A DNA stretch of 5,193 nt from assembly GCA_023248835.1 (NCBI GenBank), contig JAHFDU010000295.1, positions 1-5,193 of the forward strand, written 5' to 3'. This DNA comes from Myxococcales bacterium (GTDB taxonomy: Bacteria; Myxococcota_A; Polyangia; Palsa-1104). Below the pieces are notes generated by a model, which was not told where the DNA came from, did no database searches, and was given only the letters and a program-made list of their open reading frames with translations. A program made the translations under genes and the position numbers. Below are positions 1-5,156 of this stretch, piece by piece (the first letter of the stretch is position 1; every line of letters starts with the position of its first letter).

Positions 1-2
1 AA

Positions 3-236
3 GAACAGCCGCTGACTTTCTACGAAGTCGAGCTCATCAAACTGATGCACGAGCGCGCCGCCGAACCGGTGTCGCGTGACGAGATTCTCGACAAGATCTG
101 GGGTGTTGAGGCCTATCCCTCCAATCGCACAGTCGACAATTTTATCGTTAAGTTGCGCAAAAAAATCGAAGACGATCAGAAAGAGCCCAAGCACATTCTG
201 ACCGTCTATGGCTTCGGCTACAAATTGGTCCCGTGA
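3..236 (+). CDS. OmpR/PhoB-family response regulator, C-terminal DNA-binding domain (5'-truncated)
   Basis: This is the 3' end of a gene that enters the window from the left; the frame is open from base 3 and stops with TGA at 234-236. The visible 77 residues are a complete winged-helix output domain. They start with the family hallmark LTFYEVELIKLM (usual form LTxxEfxLLxxL). Next come VSRDEILDKIWG, the recognition-helix segment NRTVDNFIVKLRKKIE, and the C-terminal hairpin TVYGFGYKL (usual form TVrGxGYxl). Proteins of this family bind DNA after phosphorylation of an N-terminal receiver domain by a sensor kinase; the receiver domain would lie left of the window. An ATG at 45-47 is internal to the domain and is not a real start. 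No sensor kinase follows; the next gene is a YfgM-like protein 46 bases away. The regulator's targets cannot be told from the sequence. Confidence 0.93.
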   Translation, partial: EQPLTFYEVELIKLMHERAAEPVSRDEILDKIWGVEAYPSNRTVDNFIVKLRKKIEDDQKEPKHILTVYGFGYKLVP

Positions 237-244
237 CGGAATGA

Positions 245-273
245 GTGACAAGCGCCTGTAGCTTTGTTAAAAA
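245..273 (+). promoter_or_regulatory. Candidate sigma-70-type promoter for the YfgM-like gene and bamB
   Basis: GTGACA (245-250, five of six against TTGACA) is separated by 17 bases from TAAAAA (268-273, four of six against TATAAT). Transcription would start near 279-283, at or just before the ATG at 283. That gene has no Shine-Dalgarno sequence, so the mRNA may be leaderless or nearly so. The motif is short, and chance is a real alternative. Confidence 0.3.
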
Positions 274-282
274 CTCCTACCC

Positions 283-1032
283 ATGTCGAAATACACCCGC
301 AAGCAGCAGATCCCCAAGCAGGATGAATTCGTCTCTTTCTGGCAGCGCTTGGCCGAGCGAGTGGAGCCGCACGCCATCCACGTCGGCATCGTGCTGCTCT
401 CTGCTTTTGCGGCTTGGCTTGTCGGCTGGTTTGTGCTCGGCCACTATGAGCATCGCAATGAGAATGCCGCGCTCGAGCTAGGCAAGATCGCCGCCGCCTA
501 TAACGAAGAGATCGGCGACTCGCCCACCAAAGAGCTCGAAAGGCTCAAGGGCAACAAGAGCGACGAGGCCGAGACGCCGCATTTCAAGACTTCGGATGAG
601 CGCACCAAAGTGACGCTGCAGAAGCTCGACGAGTTCGACAAGAAGTTTGGCGGCGCCAAAGCGCTCGATGACGCGGAATTGCTGCGCGCCGGCGTGCTTT
701 ACGACGCTGCCCGCTTCGACGAAGCCGCCGCGCATTATGAAAAACTGAGCCACCGCGACCTGGCTCCATCGTTGCTCGCGCTTGCTCGCGAAGGGGTCGG
801 AATCTGCGCCGAGGCGCGCGACAAACTCGACGATGCGCTCAAGGCCTACCAGCAACTTGAGCCCAAGCAGGGAACGCTTTTCCTCGACCAGGCGCTCTAC
901 GATCAAGCTCGCGTCCAGCTCAAGAAGGGCGATCGAAAAAAAGCCGCCGCGCTTTATCAAGATCTGCTCAAGCGAGTGCCGACCTCTCCGCTGAAGGAAG
1001 AAGTGCAAAATCGCGTCGCTGGCGGGACGTAA
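283..1032 (+). CDS. YfgM-like membrane-anchored TPR protein
   Basis: The 249-residue protein has the architecture of the YfgM family. A charged cytosolic N-terminus (about residues 1-30) is followed by one hydrophobic segment (about 32-54, ending LVGWFVLGHY) and a helical, presumably periplasmic, domain. The soluble part has a charged stretch rich in Lys, Glu and Asp (about 75-130). TPR-like helical pairs follow at about 133-156, 165-194 and 201-233, with the small-residue pattern A..Y...G....A...Y (e.g. LDQALYDQARVQLKKGD). In E. coli, YfgM sits in the inner membrane, associates with the Sec translocon and takes part in the periplasmic chaperone network. Its gene lies directly before bamB, as here. 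The stop overlaps the next start in TAATG, suggesting translational coupling. ATG 283 is the first ATG of the frame and precedes the membrane segment. No Shine-Dalgarno is visible before it. The family call rests on architecture plus neighbourhood, because YfgM proteins diverge strongly. Confidence 0.82.
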   Translation: MSKYTRKQQIPKQDEFVSFWQRLAERVEPHAIHVGIVLLSAFAAWLVGWFVLGHYEHRNENAALELGKIAAAYNEEIGDSPTKELERLKGNKSDEAETPHFKTSDERTKVTLQKLDEFDKKFGGAKALDDAELLRAGVLYDAARFDEAAAHYEKLSHRDLAPSLLALAREGVGICAEARDKLDDALKAYQQLEPKQGTLFLDQALYDQARVQLKKGDRKKAAALYQDLLKRVPTSPLKEEVQNRVAGGT

Positions 1033-2279
1033 TGCAATTCTTCGACTTCGCTCAGGATGGGCGGTTTGTCACCCCCGTTCATGCTGAGCGGAGCGCGCAG
1101 CGCAGAGTCGAAGCAGGCGTGCGATGGTTCGGCGGCTGCGGGTTGTTCGTTTTGCTACTGGCGCCGGCGTGCGCGGTGCTGCGCTCGGCCGATACTTTTG
1201 TTTCCGCCACCGCTGGCATGGAGGTGGCGTGGCGCCGACACCTTTCCAAAGACGTGTTAATCGACAAGCGAGCGCGCGAGTTTCTGAGCGAGATCGACAC
1301 CCGTCGCTTGAGTCCGCAGGAATTCGCCGGCGCCGCCAGCGACGGAAATTGGGTCTACGCCGGGTCCCGCTCAGGAGATTTCTATGCGCTCGACGCCCAC
1401 TCGGGAAAAGTGCGCTGGCGCCGGTCACTCGACGGACCCGTCGGTGCTGCGCCGCTGATTGGTTCTGCCGAAGGGGTGGTGTTCGTCGGCACCGAAAGCG
1501 GGACGATGCACGCGCTCGAACTTGCGACCGGAAAAGAGCGCTGGTCCTACGCCACCAAGGGTGCGATTCAAACCGTGCCCGCATATGGCGAGGGCCTGTT
1601 GTTTTTCTCAAGCGGCGAAGAGCGCGTTTATGCCCTCGACGCCGCCACCGGTCGCCGGAAATGGCAGTACGATCGCGAGTCGCCCGAGGGGTTCACGGTG
1701 CGCGGACGGGGGGCGCCGTTTTGGTGGCAGCGCAATCTGTACGTCGGATTTGCTGACGGTAACTTGGTCTGCTTGTCGGCGTCCACCGGCGACATGGTTT
1801 GGCAAAAGGGGCTGAGCGGCGAGGCCAAACGCTTCACCGACGTCGACACCACACCGACGGTGGTCGAAGGAACGCTTTACGCGGCGGCCTATTCCGGCGG
1901 GGTCTACGCGCTCGACCCCAAAGACGGCGCGCTGCGCTGGCACCACGATCTTGATGGTGTCAGTTCGCTCAGCGTCGGCGGCGGCCGCGTCATTCTCTCG
2001 TCCAGCAAGTCCGGCGTACACTGCCTAGACGATCAAGGCCACCCGCTGTGGCAGCAAGAGATCGGCCGGGCAGGGGAGCTCTCGCCGCCGCTGCTGGTAC
2101 GAAATATGGTGATGGTATCGACCACCGGTGGCGGCCTCTACATCGTCGACGCTGAAGGCGGCCAGCTTGCTGGCTATTTCCCGCCTGGGCACGGCGCCAC
2201 TGCGGCACCGACCACCGATGGTAAGCAATTATATCTATTGACTAATAACGGCTATCTCTACGCGTTCTCAATGCCGTAG
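1032..2279 (+). CDS. bamB: Outer-membrane assembly lipoprotein BamB
   Basis: BamB is an outer-membrane lipoprotein and eight-bladed beta-propeller that helps BamA insert beta-barrel proteins. The protein shows repeated PQQ-type blade signatures of the form YALDxxxGxxxW, ending at Trp 129, 171, 211, 257, 303 and 340. It also has the BamB-typical block DVDTTP followed by VVEGTLYAAAYSGGVYALD (about residues 270-295), very close to the same block in E. coli BamB, and RGRGAP (224-229) where E. coli has RGESAP. Read from ATG 1032 the product is 415 residues. Its first 29 residues are encoded by a REP-like palindrome and are unlike a signal peptide. An in-frame GTG at 1119 (residue 30) gives 386 residues, close to the E. 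coli length. That form starts with a classic lipoprotein leader: VRWFGGCG, hydrophobic FVLLLA, then Cys at residue 47 of the long form. The lipobox APAC is imperfect. ATG 1032 overlaps the preceding stop. The true start is undecided; I favour 1119 for the mature protein. Confidence 0.93.
   Translation: MQFFDFAQDGRFVTPVHAERSAQRRVEAGVRWFGGCGLFVLLLAPACAVLRSADTFVSATAGMEVAWRRHLSKDVLIDKRAREFLSEIDTRRLSPQEFAGAASDGNWVYAGSRSGDFYALDAHSGKVRWRRSLDGPVGAAPLIGSAEGVVFVGTESGTMHALELATGKERWSYATKGAIQTVPAYGEGLLFFSSGEERVYALDAATGRRKWQYDRESPEGFTVRGRGAPFWWQRNLYVGFADGNLVCLSASTGDMVWQKGLSGEAKRFTDVDTTPTVVEGTLYAAAYSGGVYALDPKDGALRWHHDLDGVSSLSVGGGRVILSSSKSGVHCLDDQGHPLWQQEIGRAGELSPPLLVRNMVMVSTTGGGLYIVDAEGGQLAGYFPPGHGATAAPTTDGKQLYLLTNNGYLYAFSMP
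1038..1115. repeat. REP-like imperfect palindrome at the 5' end of bamB
   Basis: CTTCGACT (1040-1047) pairs with AGTCGAAG (1106-1113), and GCTCAG (1050-1055) pairs with CTGAGC (1084-1089). The right arm carries a GC-rich insertion (GGAGCGCGCAGCGC, about 1090-1103) between the two paired blocks, so the hairpin is bulged. Elements with TTCGACT..GCTCAG..ATG on one side and CAT(or CGT)GCTGAGC..AGTCGAAG on the other are, from memory, common dispersed intergenic palindromes in many environmental proteobacterial and related genomes. Here the element lies between the end of the YfgM-like gene and the region encoding the bamB signal peptide, and is read through in frame. Confidence 0.7.
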
Positions 2280-2280
2280 G

Positions 2281-2970
2281 CTACGCCGATTCGGCAGCGT
2301 CGTCGTCGCGGCTCTGGTCGACGGTGTTCTCGGCTTCAATCATTTCCAAACGTCGCACCAATTCTTTTAGTCGGCGAGTGCCGCCGGCATCCCGAGTCTT
2401 GAATTCGACACCGATTCCTTCGTCGCCGCTCGAGTGGCGCGCCCAGGCGACGCGGCAAGAAATCTCCAGCGGGTTGAGGCTGCCCGGCGGCCGCACGTGC
2501 AGAATGATCTCGGTGCCCGGTGGCAACAGCTCGGTCGCGGTGGTCTTGAGAAATGCCCCGCCCGGGCCGATGTCTTCGAGTTGGCTCTGGTGGACATCGC
2601 GGTCGCGTTCGACTCGCCAATCGGCAACCATGTTGACCGGCAGCCGGCGATGACGACGTGTAACCATGTTGACAATCTCCCCTTTGGCAACAGCGATGAG
2701 AAAATCGCGCCGCCTCATCTCGGTGGGCATGAATTCAATGCCAAGCCCCGCCCGAAGTTTGGTTCGATGTTGTCCGGTGCGGCGCCAGGCAATGGTGCCG
2801 CGAATGAGATGTTTGTTGGCGAGCTCAGGAAAACGAACTTCTGCAAGCACCTGCTCTCCAACCGCGATCTGCTCGCGCGTCGGGAAAAAAATGCCGCCGT
2901 CCTTCATCGCCGGCTGATAATGGCGAAGAAAGTCTTCCCCGTTGACATAGCGCGCGCGTAAAATTCTCAT
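2281..2970 (-). CDS. Protein with two PilZ-like domains
   Basis: The 229-residue protein has no signal peptide or membrane segment and is presumably cytoplasmic. Residues about 15-82 resemble the degenerate PilZ-like domain frequent in myxobacteria and relatives (KDGGIFFPT, then VGEQVLAEVRFPEL, an IRGTIAWRR strand and AGLGIEF). Residues about 104-193 form a second PilZ domain. It has the arginine cluster RRHRR (R105 and R109 giving RxxxR), DIGPGGAFL (133-141) in place of the usual DxSxxG loop, the strand ISCRVAWAR and the closing GIGVEF. PilZ domains are the best-known c-di-GMP receptors, controlling motility, exopolysaccharide or development. The Ser-to-Gly change in the second motif and the missing RxxxR in the first make ligand binding uncertain. 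The tail from about 195 is charged and helical. A strong ribosome binding site (GGGGGA, six bases upstream) supports ATG 2970. The gene converges on bamB with one base between stops. Target or partner is unknown. Confidence 0.85.
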   Translation of the reverse strand: MRILRARYVNGEDFLRHYQPAMKDGGIFFPTREQIAVGEQVLAEVRFPELANKHLIRGTIAWRRTGQHRTKLRAGLGIEFMPTEMRRRDFLIAVAKGEIVNMVTRRHRRLPVNMVADWRVERDRDVHQSQLEDIGPGGAFLKTTATELLPPGTEIILHVRPPGSLNPLEISCRVAWARHSSGDEGIGVEFKTRDAGGTRRLKELVRRLEMIEAENTVDQSRDDDAAESA

Positions 2971-2976
2971 GAGTCA

Positions 2977-2982
2977 TCCCCC
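2977..2982 (-). promoter_or_regulatory. Shine-Dalgarno of the PilZ gene
   Basis: On the minus strand GGGGGA lies six bases before the ATG at 2970-2968. It fixes this start. A second ATG seven bases further upstream is out of frame. Confidence 0.6.
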
Positions 2983-2997
2983 AGCTAGCTTACAGAA

Positions 2998-3026
2998 AAT
3001 ATACTGGAAGATGGCGAAAAGAGCAA
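2998..3026 (-). promoter_or_regulatory. Candidate promoter of the PilZ gene
   Basis: On the minus strand TTGCTC (3026-3021, only TTG of the -35 consensus) is followed after 17 bases by TATATT (3003-2998, five of six for the -10 box). Transcription would begin near 2991, leaving about 20 untranslated bases that hold the Shine-Dalgarno. The spacing and position are good, but the -35 box is poor. Confidence 0.4.
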
Positions 3027-3106
3027 CAGCCAAGTATTGAAATTTGCGAAATTGAAGTAATGCGGTGGGGAGTTTATGACGAGAAAAATCCGGAATCAAA
3101 ACGCAA

Positions 3107-3125
3107 GTTGGCGGCTCAAGTGGGC
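3107..3125 (+). repeat. Left copy of a 19-bp inverted repeat
   Basis: These 19 bases (GTTGGCGGCTCAAGTGGGC) are the exact reverse complement of 4031-4049. Going inward, similarity continues for about ten more bases with roughly seven matches. The repeat brackets the gene-free, structured segment. A short palindrome, GGGC(3134-3137)/GCCC(3143-3146), lies just inside. No target-site duplication is obvious in the flanks. Confidence 0.85.
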
Positions 3126-3364
3126 TCCAGGAAGGGCAGTGCGCCCCTACGAAGGACATGAAACAAAACGTGCCCAGCGCGCGTCGCCGCGTGCCGTGCT
3201 CTCTCTCGTGGGGTTCGCTGCTCTCCGAAGTATTGTATGCACCGTGGCTGATGGGCTATTGGATTCCCACCGCCCGCGCCGCCTCACCTTTTTCAGATGG
3301 GAAGTGCGGACCTACCACGTTGCCGTCCCCCGTTCGACGAATCGAATGGGTTCATCCTTCCGTA

Positions 3365-3640
3365 AGCTTCGCGCCCCTTCAGAGTCCTCCCGTTCTGCTC
3401 CTGCCTGGTGTCTCGCGACGCCAAGCGCCTTCCGTGGAGTTGCGTGCCCTCTTCGCGACATCGGCTGGCAGCGTCTTACGCCGGGTTTCCAAACCCGACG
3501 CCCAGCATCCACAGCGTTTCGCACGCTCGCGATGCTTTCGCTACCTGCTTTGTGGGTTTATTTCACCCCACTACCGCGTTCAGGGTTCGCTCTACAGGGT
3601 CTGACCTCCAACACAGCCGCTTCACCTCGTCGGTGAACCG
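3365..3640 (-). ncRNA. Candidate HEARO / omega RNA-like structured RNA (orphan)
   Basis: On the minus strand this stretch folds into an ordered series of stems. TTCACC/GGTGAA spans 3637-3621. GTGGG/CCCAC (3571-3567 with 3556-3552) follows AGAGCGAACCCTGAACGCGG. GCATC/GATGC (3535-3531 with 3509-3505) encloses AGCGT/ACGCT (3527-3523 with 3517-3513). A bulged stem GCTGGGCGTC/GACGC..CCAGC (3506-3497 with 3475-3464) encloses the perfect hairpin CGGGTTT/AAACCCG (3497-3491 with 3488-3482). The order of stems, the block GCTGCCAGCCGATG (about 3473-3460) and the later CCAGGCAGGAGCAGAA (about 3409-3394) resemble HEARO RNAs as I remember them. HEARO RNAs are omega RNAs that guide IscB/IsrB nucleases and carry the guide at the 5' end (here near 3600-3640). 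No IscB/IsrB reading frame lies downstream (below 3365), so this would be a solo copy. The ends are approximate. Another large structured RNA is possible. Confidence 0.45.
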
Positions 3641-4030
3641 TGCCCTCTCGTCGTTAGACGACCAAGCGCTGCAACCTTGCGGCTGCGCCACCCTCAGTCG
3701 CCCCACCCTCAGGGCTTTGATCCGTGCCGGAGTTCAGGATCGCGGCGCAGGGTTTAGCTGCGACGTTACCCAATCCCCTCATGAGCTTTTCCTTCTCCAG
3801 GTTTTCGCTCTCAATGTCCCGATCTCGCCTTCACAAGATCCGCCGCTCGTGAGATTGCTCGTCGGCCGTGACCGATTCGCTTCCCTTCAGCGTCCAAACA
3901 CCGAGCTTGGCTGGTCTCTTTCGAGACTGCCGACCTGCCCAAGGTTTTTGACCTGCCTTCCAACCGCTTTCCACCGACGCGAATCGGCTTGCCGCGAATG
4001 GTTAACGAGGTCTCTCGCTTCCTCCCTGCG

Positions 4031-4049
4031 GCCCACTTGAGCCGCCAAC
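4031..4049 (-). repeat. Right copy of the 19-bp inverted repeat
   Basis: This is the exact reverse complement of 3107-3125. Extended to 4028 it contains a self-complementary GCGGC/GCCGC stem (4028-4032 with 4041-4045) around CCACTTGA, which the left copy lacks. In the minus-strand reading both copies encode WRLKWA, which probably only reflects the shared DNA and is not evidence of a gene. Confidence 0.85.
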
Positions 4050-4354
4050 GAAGAGGGGACTTTGCAGGTGCCGTACCAACCCGCCCTGTTGCGAAAAATT
4101 TTTTTGAACGTGCAATTTCAAGCGTTTGGCCCTGTGCATAAAATTGTGAATTTGTTGTTATCTGTACTGGAGTTCGACAGCGCATGTTGGTAACACCTGA
4201 ATAAGTTGGGAGTTATCGTTCAGACTGTAAGTGAATTTAATACGTTGCCTGTCCACTGTTTTCGTCTGCGACAACGACAGACTGTCCGCAAGAAGTTGCG
4301 AAAAGACTGGAAAAAGGTTGTTGGAGGAAGCAAAAAACCTAATGCGAAGCGACC
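4050..4354. other. A+T-rich intergenic region
   Basis: About 300 bases lie between the inverted-repeat segment and the end of the methyltransferase gene. The part from about 4091 to 4245 is visibly richer in A and T than either neighbour and includes an A5T7 tract (4094-4105), likely intrinsically bent DNA. A small hairpin, CGCAA/TTGCG (4287-4291 with 4296-4300), lies downstream of the methyltransferase stop but has no T-run on that strand, so it is not a convincing terminator. No coding region, RNA gene or clear promoter is supported here. Confidence 0.5.
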
Positions 4355-4966
4355 TCAAATACCGTCGCTGGGACGGATGGCGACTCCGATTGCGAACCAA
4401 GTGCCAATAGTGGTAACGCGCCCGCTCATCTCGAAGCCTGCCGCCCGGCAGGCGTGTTCGAATTCGGCAGCGGAAAAGTGACCCTCCTGCGGATGGACGA
4501 AAAGGGAGCGGGCTGCTCGGGTTTCGAGAAAACCGCGTAGCACTTCATCGAAGTAAAACCGGCCGCCTGGTTTGAGAACCCGATGGACCTCGCGGAGCGC
4601 CGGTCTCCATTCCGGCACGTGGTGCAGAATGCCAAAATCGAACACGGCATCGAATGTCTGGTCGGTAAACCTGAGCTTCGCGGCATCACCTGTTTGGAAT
4701 TCTACGCGCTTCTGATACTTCTTCGGAAGCCGACGTTGTGCTCTCTCTACTTGCGCAGGATCGAGATCGATTCCCACTACCCGTTCGGCACCAAAACGGT
4801 CGAGAATAATGCGGGCACCTTCACCGCGGCCACATCCAATTTCGAGAGCAGTGCCGCCATTCAGATACCCCCCTTTCTTCCTGAGCAATCTAGCCTCGAC
4901 AAAATGCTGTACCAGTGAGCGCACCGGATTATTGATCGTCAGCGTTTCGATCTTGTTCATCAGCAT
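4355..4966 (-). CDS. Class I SAM-dependent methyltransferase (Methyltransf_11-like)
   Basis: The 203-residue cytoplasmic protein has the full set of Rossmann-fold methyltransferase motifs. SAM-binding motif I is LEIGCGRGEG (41-50). The acidic ribose-binding motif is VGIDLDP (64-70; D67 or D69). The adenine-side motif is TGDAAKLRF (92-100). Motif IV is FDAVFDFGILHHVPEW (105-120), and the typical HRVLKPGGRF strand is at 128-137. This layout is that of UbiE/BioC-type small-molecule methyltransferases and the many unassigned Methyltransf_11 proteins. The substrate cannot be told. The length is somewhat short, with a small C-terminal cap (about 140-190). ATG 4966 is preferred over the in-frame ATG at 4960 because AGGAG lies seven bases upstream. 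The gene follows a tRNA-Arg on the same strand after 49 bases, with no terminator seen between them. Its other side is the A+T-rich, gene-free stretch. Confidence 0.9.
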   Translation of the reverse strand: MLMNKIETLTINNPVRSLVQHFVEARLLRKKGGYLNGGTALEIGCGRGEGARIILDRFGAERVVGIDLDPAQVERAQRRLPKKYQKRVEFQTGDAAKLRFTDQTFDAVFDFGILHHVPEWRPALREVHRVLKPGGRFYFDEVLRGFLETRAARSLFVHPQEGHFSAAEFEHACRAAGFEMSGRVTTIGTWFAIGVAIRPSDGI

Positions 4967-4973
4967 GGTTGAA

Positions 4974-4978
4974 CTCCT
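4974..4978 (-). promoter_or_regulatory. Shine-Dalgarno of the methyltransferase gene
   Basis: AGGAG on the minus strand sits seven bases before the ATG at 4966-4964 and thirteen before the alternative ATG at 4960, which favours the upstream start. Confidence 0.65.
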
Positions 4979-5015
4979 AAAATGCTGCTTCAGTTAAGCA
5001 CGTTTTTGCTGGCAG

Positions 5016-5089
5016 TGACCCCAGGGTGACTCGAACACCCGGCCTAGTGTTTAGGAAACACTCGCTCTATCCAGCTGAGCTATGGGGCC
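5016..5089 (-). tRNA. tRNA-Arg, anticodon CCU
   Basis: The 74-nt cloverleaf is complete. The acceptor stem is GGCCCCA/TGGGGTC (with one G-T pair). The D arm is GCTC-AGCTGGATA-GAGC. The anticodon stem is AGTGT/ACACT with loop TTCCTAA, so the anticodon is CCT (plus-strand 5053-5055), reading AGG. The variable loop has five bases (AGGCC). The T arm is GGGTG-TTCGAGT-CACCC, and the discriminator base is A (5016). The following bases are CTG, so the CCA end is not encoded and must be added by the nucleotidyltransferase. It decodes a rare arginine codon. Genes for tRNA-Arg(CCU) are known integration sites for genomic islands. The methyltransferase gene follows 49 bases downstream on the same strand. 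Confidence 0.96.
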
Positions 5090-5116
5090 CAACTATTTTT
5101 TTAACCGTTCACAGGG

Positions 5117-5156
5117 GGACGTTCCCGTCCGCCCTCGTCGGGCAAAGCCCGCCGAG
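5117..5156. repeat. Two GC-rich hairpins upstream of the tRNA
   Basis: GGACG/CGTCC (5117-5121 with 5126-5130) is followed by CTCG-T-CGGGC/GCCCG-C-CGAG (5134-5143 with 5147-5156, one mismatch, loop AAA). The second hairpin has no adjacent T-run on either strand that would make it a standard terminator. They may be intergenic palindromic repeats. The rest of the stretch from 5090 to the window edge holds no gene I can support, and I see no clear promoter for the tRNA. Confidence 0.5.

Larger units (their letters stand above)
3107..4049 (-). other. Gene-free structured segment bounded by the 19-bp inverted repeat
   Basis: This segment of about 0.94 kb has no credible protein gene on either strand. 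Open frames exist, but their products are rich in Arg, Ser and Pro with no recognisable domain. On the minus strand it shows many compact stems, several capped by GNRA loops. Examples are GTCTC-GAAA-GAGAC (3927-3914) and GC-GAAA-GC (3541-3534); read on the plus strand these loops would be TTTC. This favours a minus-strand RNA. The right repeat copy itself forms a hairpin, GCGGC(4028-4032)/GCCGC(4041-4045). The segment may be a small mobile or mobilised unit carrying the HEARO-like RNA, but no transposase or target duplication is visible. Confidence 0.4.

Noticed and set aside
1069..2208. Long frames on both strands inside bamB
   Set aside because: They are shadows of the GC-rich bamB frame, which carries all the propeller motifs.
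3365..3640. RNase P RNA
   Set aside because: GGGTGAA and AACCC fragments are suggestive, but the universal blocks (GAGGAAAGTCCGGGC and ACAGAACCCGGCTTA) are missing.
3076..4040. Several long plus-strand open frames through the structured segment
   Set aside because: Three frames overlap each other, the products are rich in Arg, Ser, Pro and Leu with no domain, none has a Shine-Dalgarno, and they lie antisense to strong stem-loops. They look like accidental frames over a GC-rich structured RNA.
3107..4049. Group II intron
   Set aside because: I looked for the domain V hairpin (GAGC...GTTC with GAAA loop) and for a reverse transcriptase frame and found neither.
3811..4185. A 124-residue minus-strand open frame
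   Set aside because: It starts in the A+T-rich spacer, runs through the inverted repeat, has a basic composition with no recognisable domain, and no ribosome binding site.
4287..4300. Terminator for the methyltransferase gene
   Set aside because: The CGCAA/TTGCG stem is only five base pairs and is not followed by a T-run on the minus strand.
4158..4400. 80-codon minus-strand frame in the A+T-rich spacer
   Set aside because: It overlaps the methyltransferase C-terminus in another frame, has no domain and no ribosome binding site.
4231..4410. 59-codon plus-strand frame starting with GTG
   Set aside because: It has no ribosome binding site and overlaps the 3' end of the methyltransferase gene by 56 bases. 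A segment like CDNDRLSA recalls glutamate 5-kinase, but nothing around it fits that enzyme.
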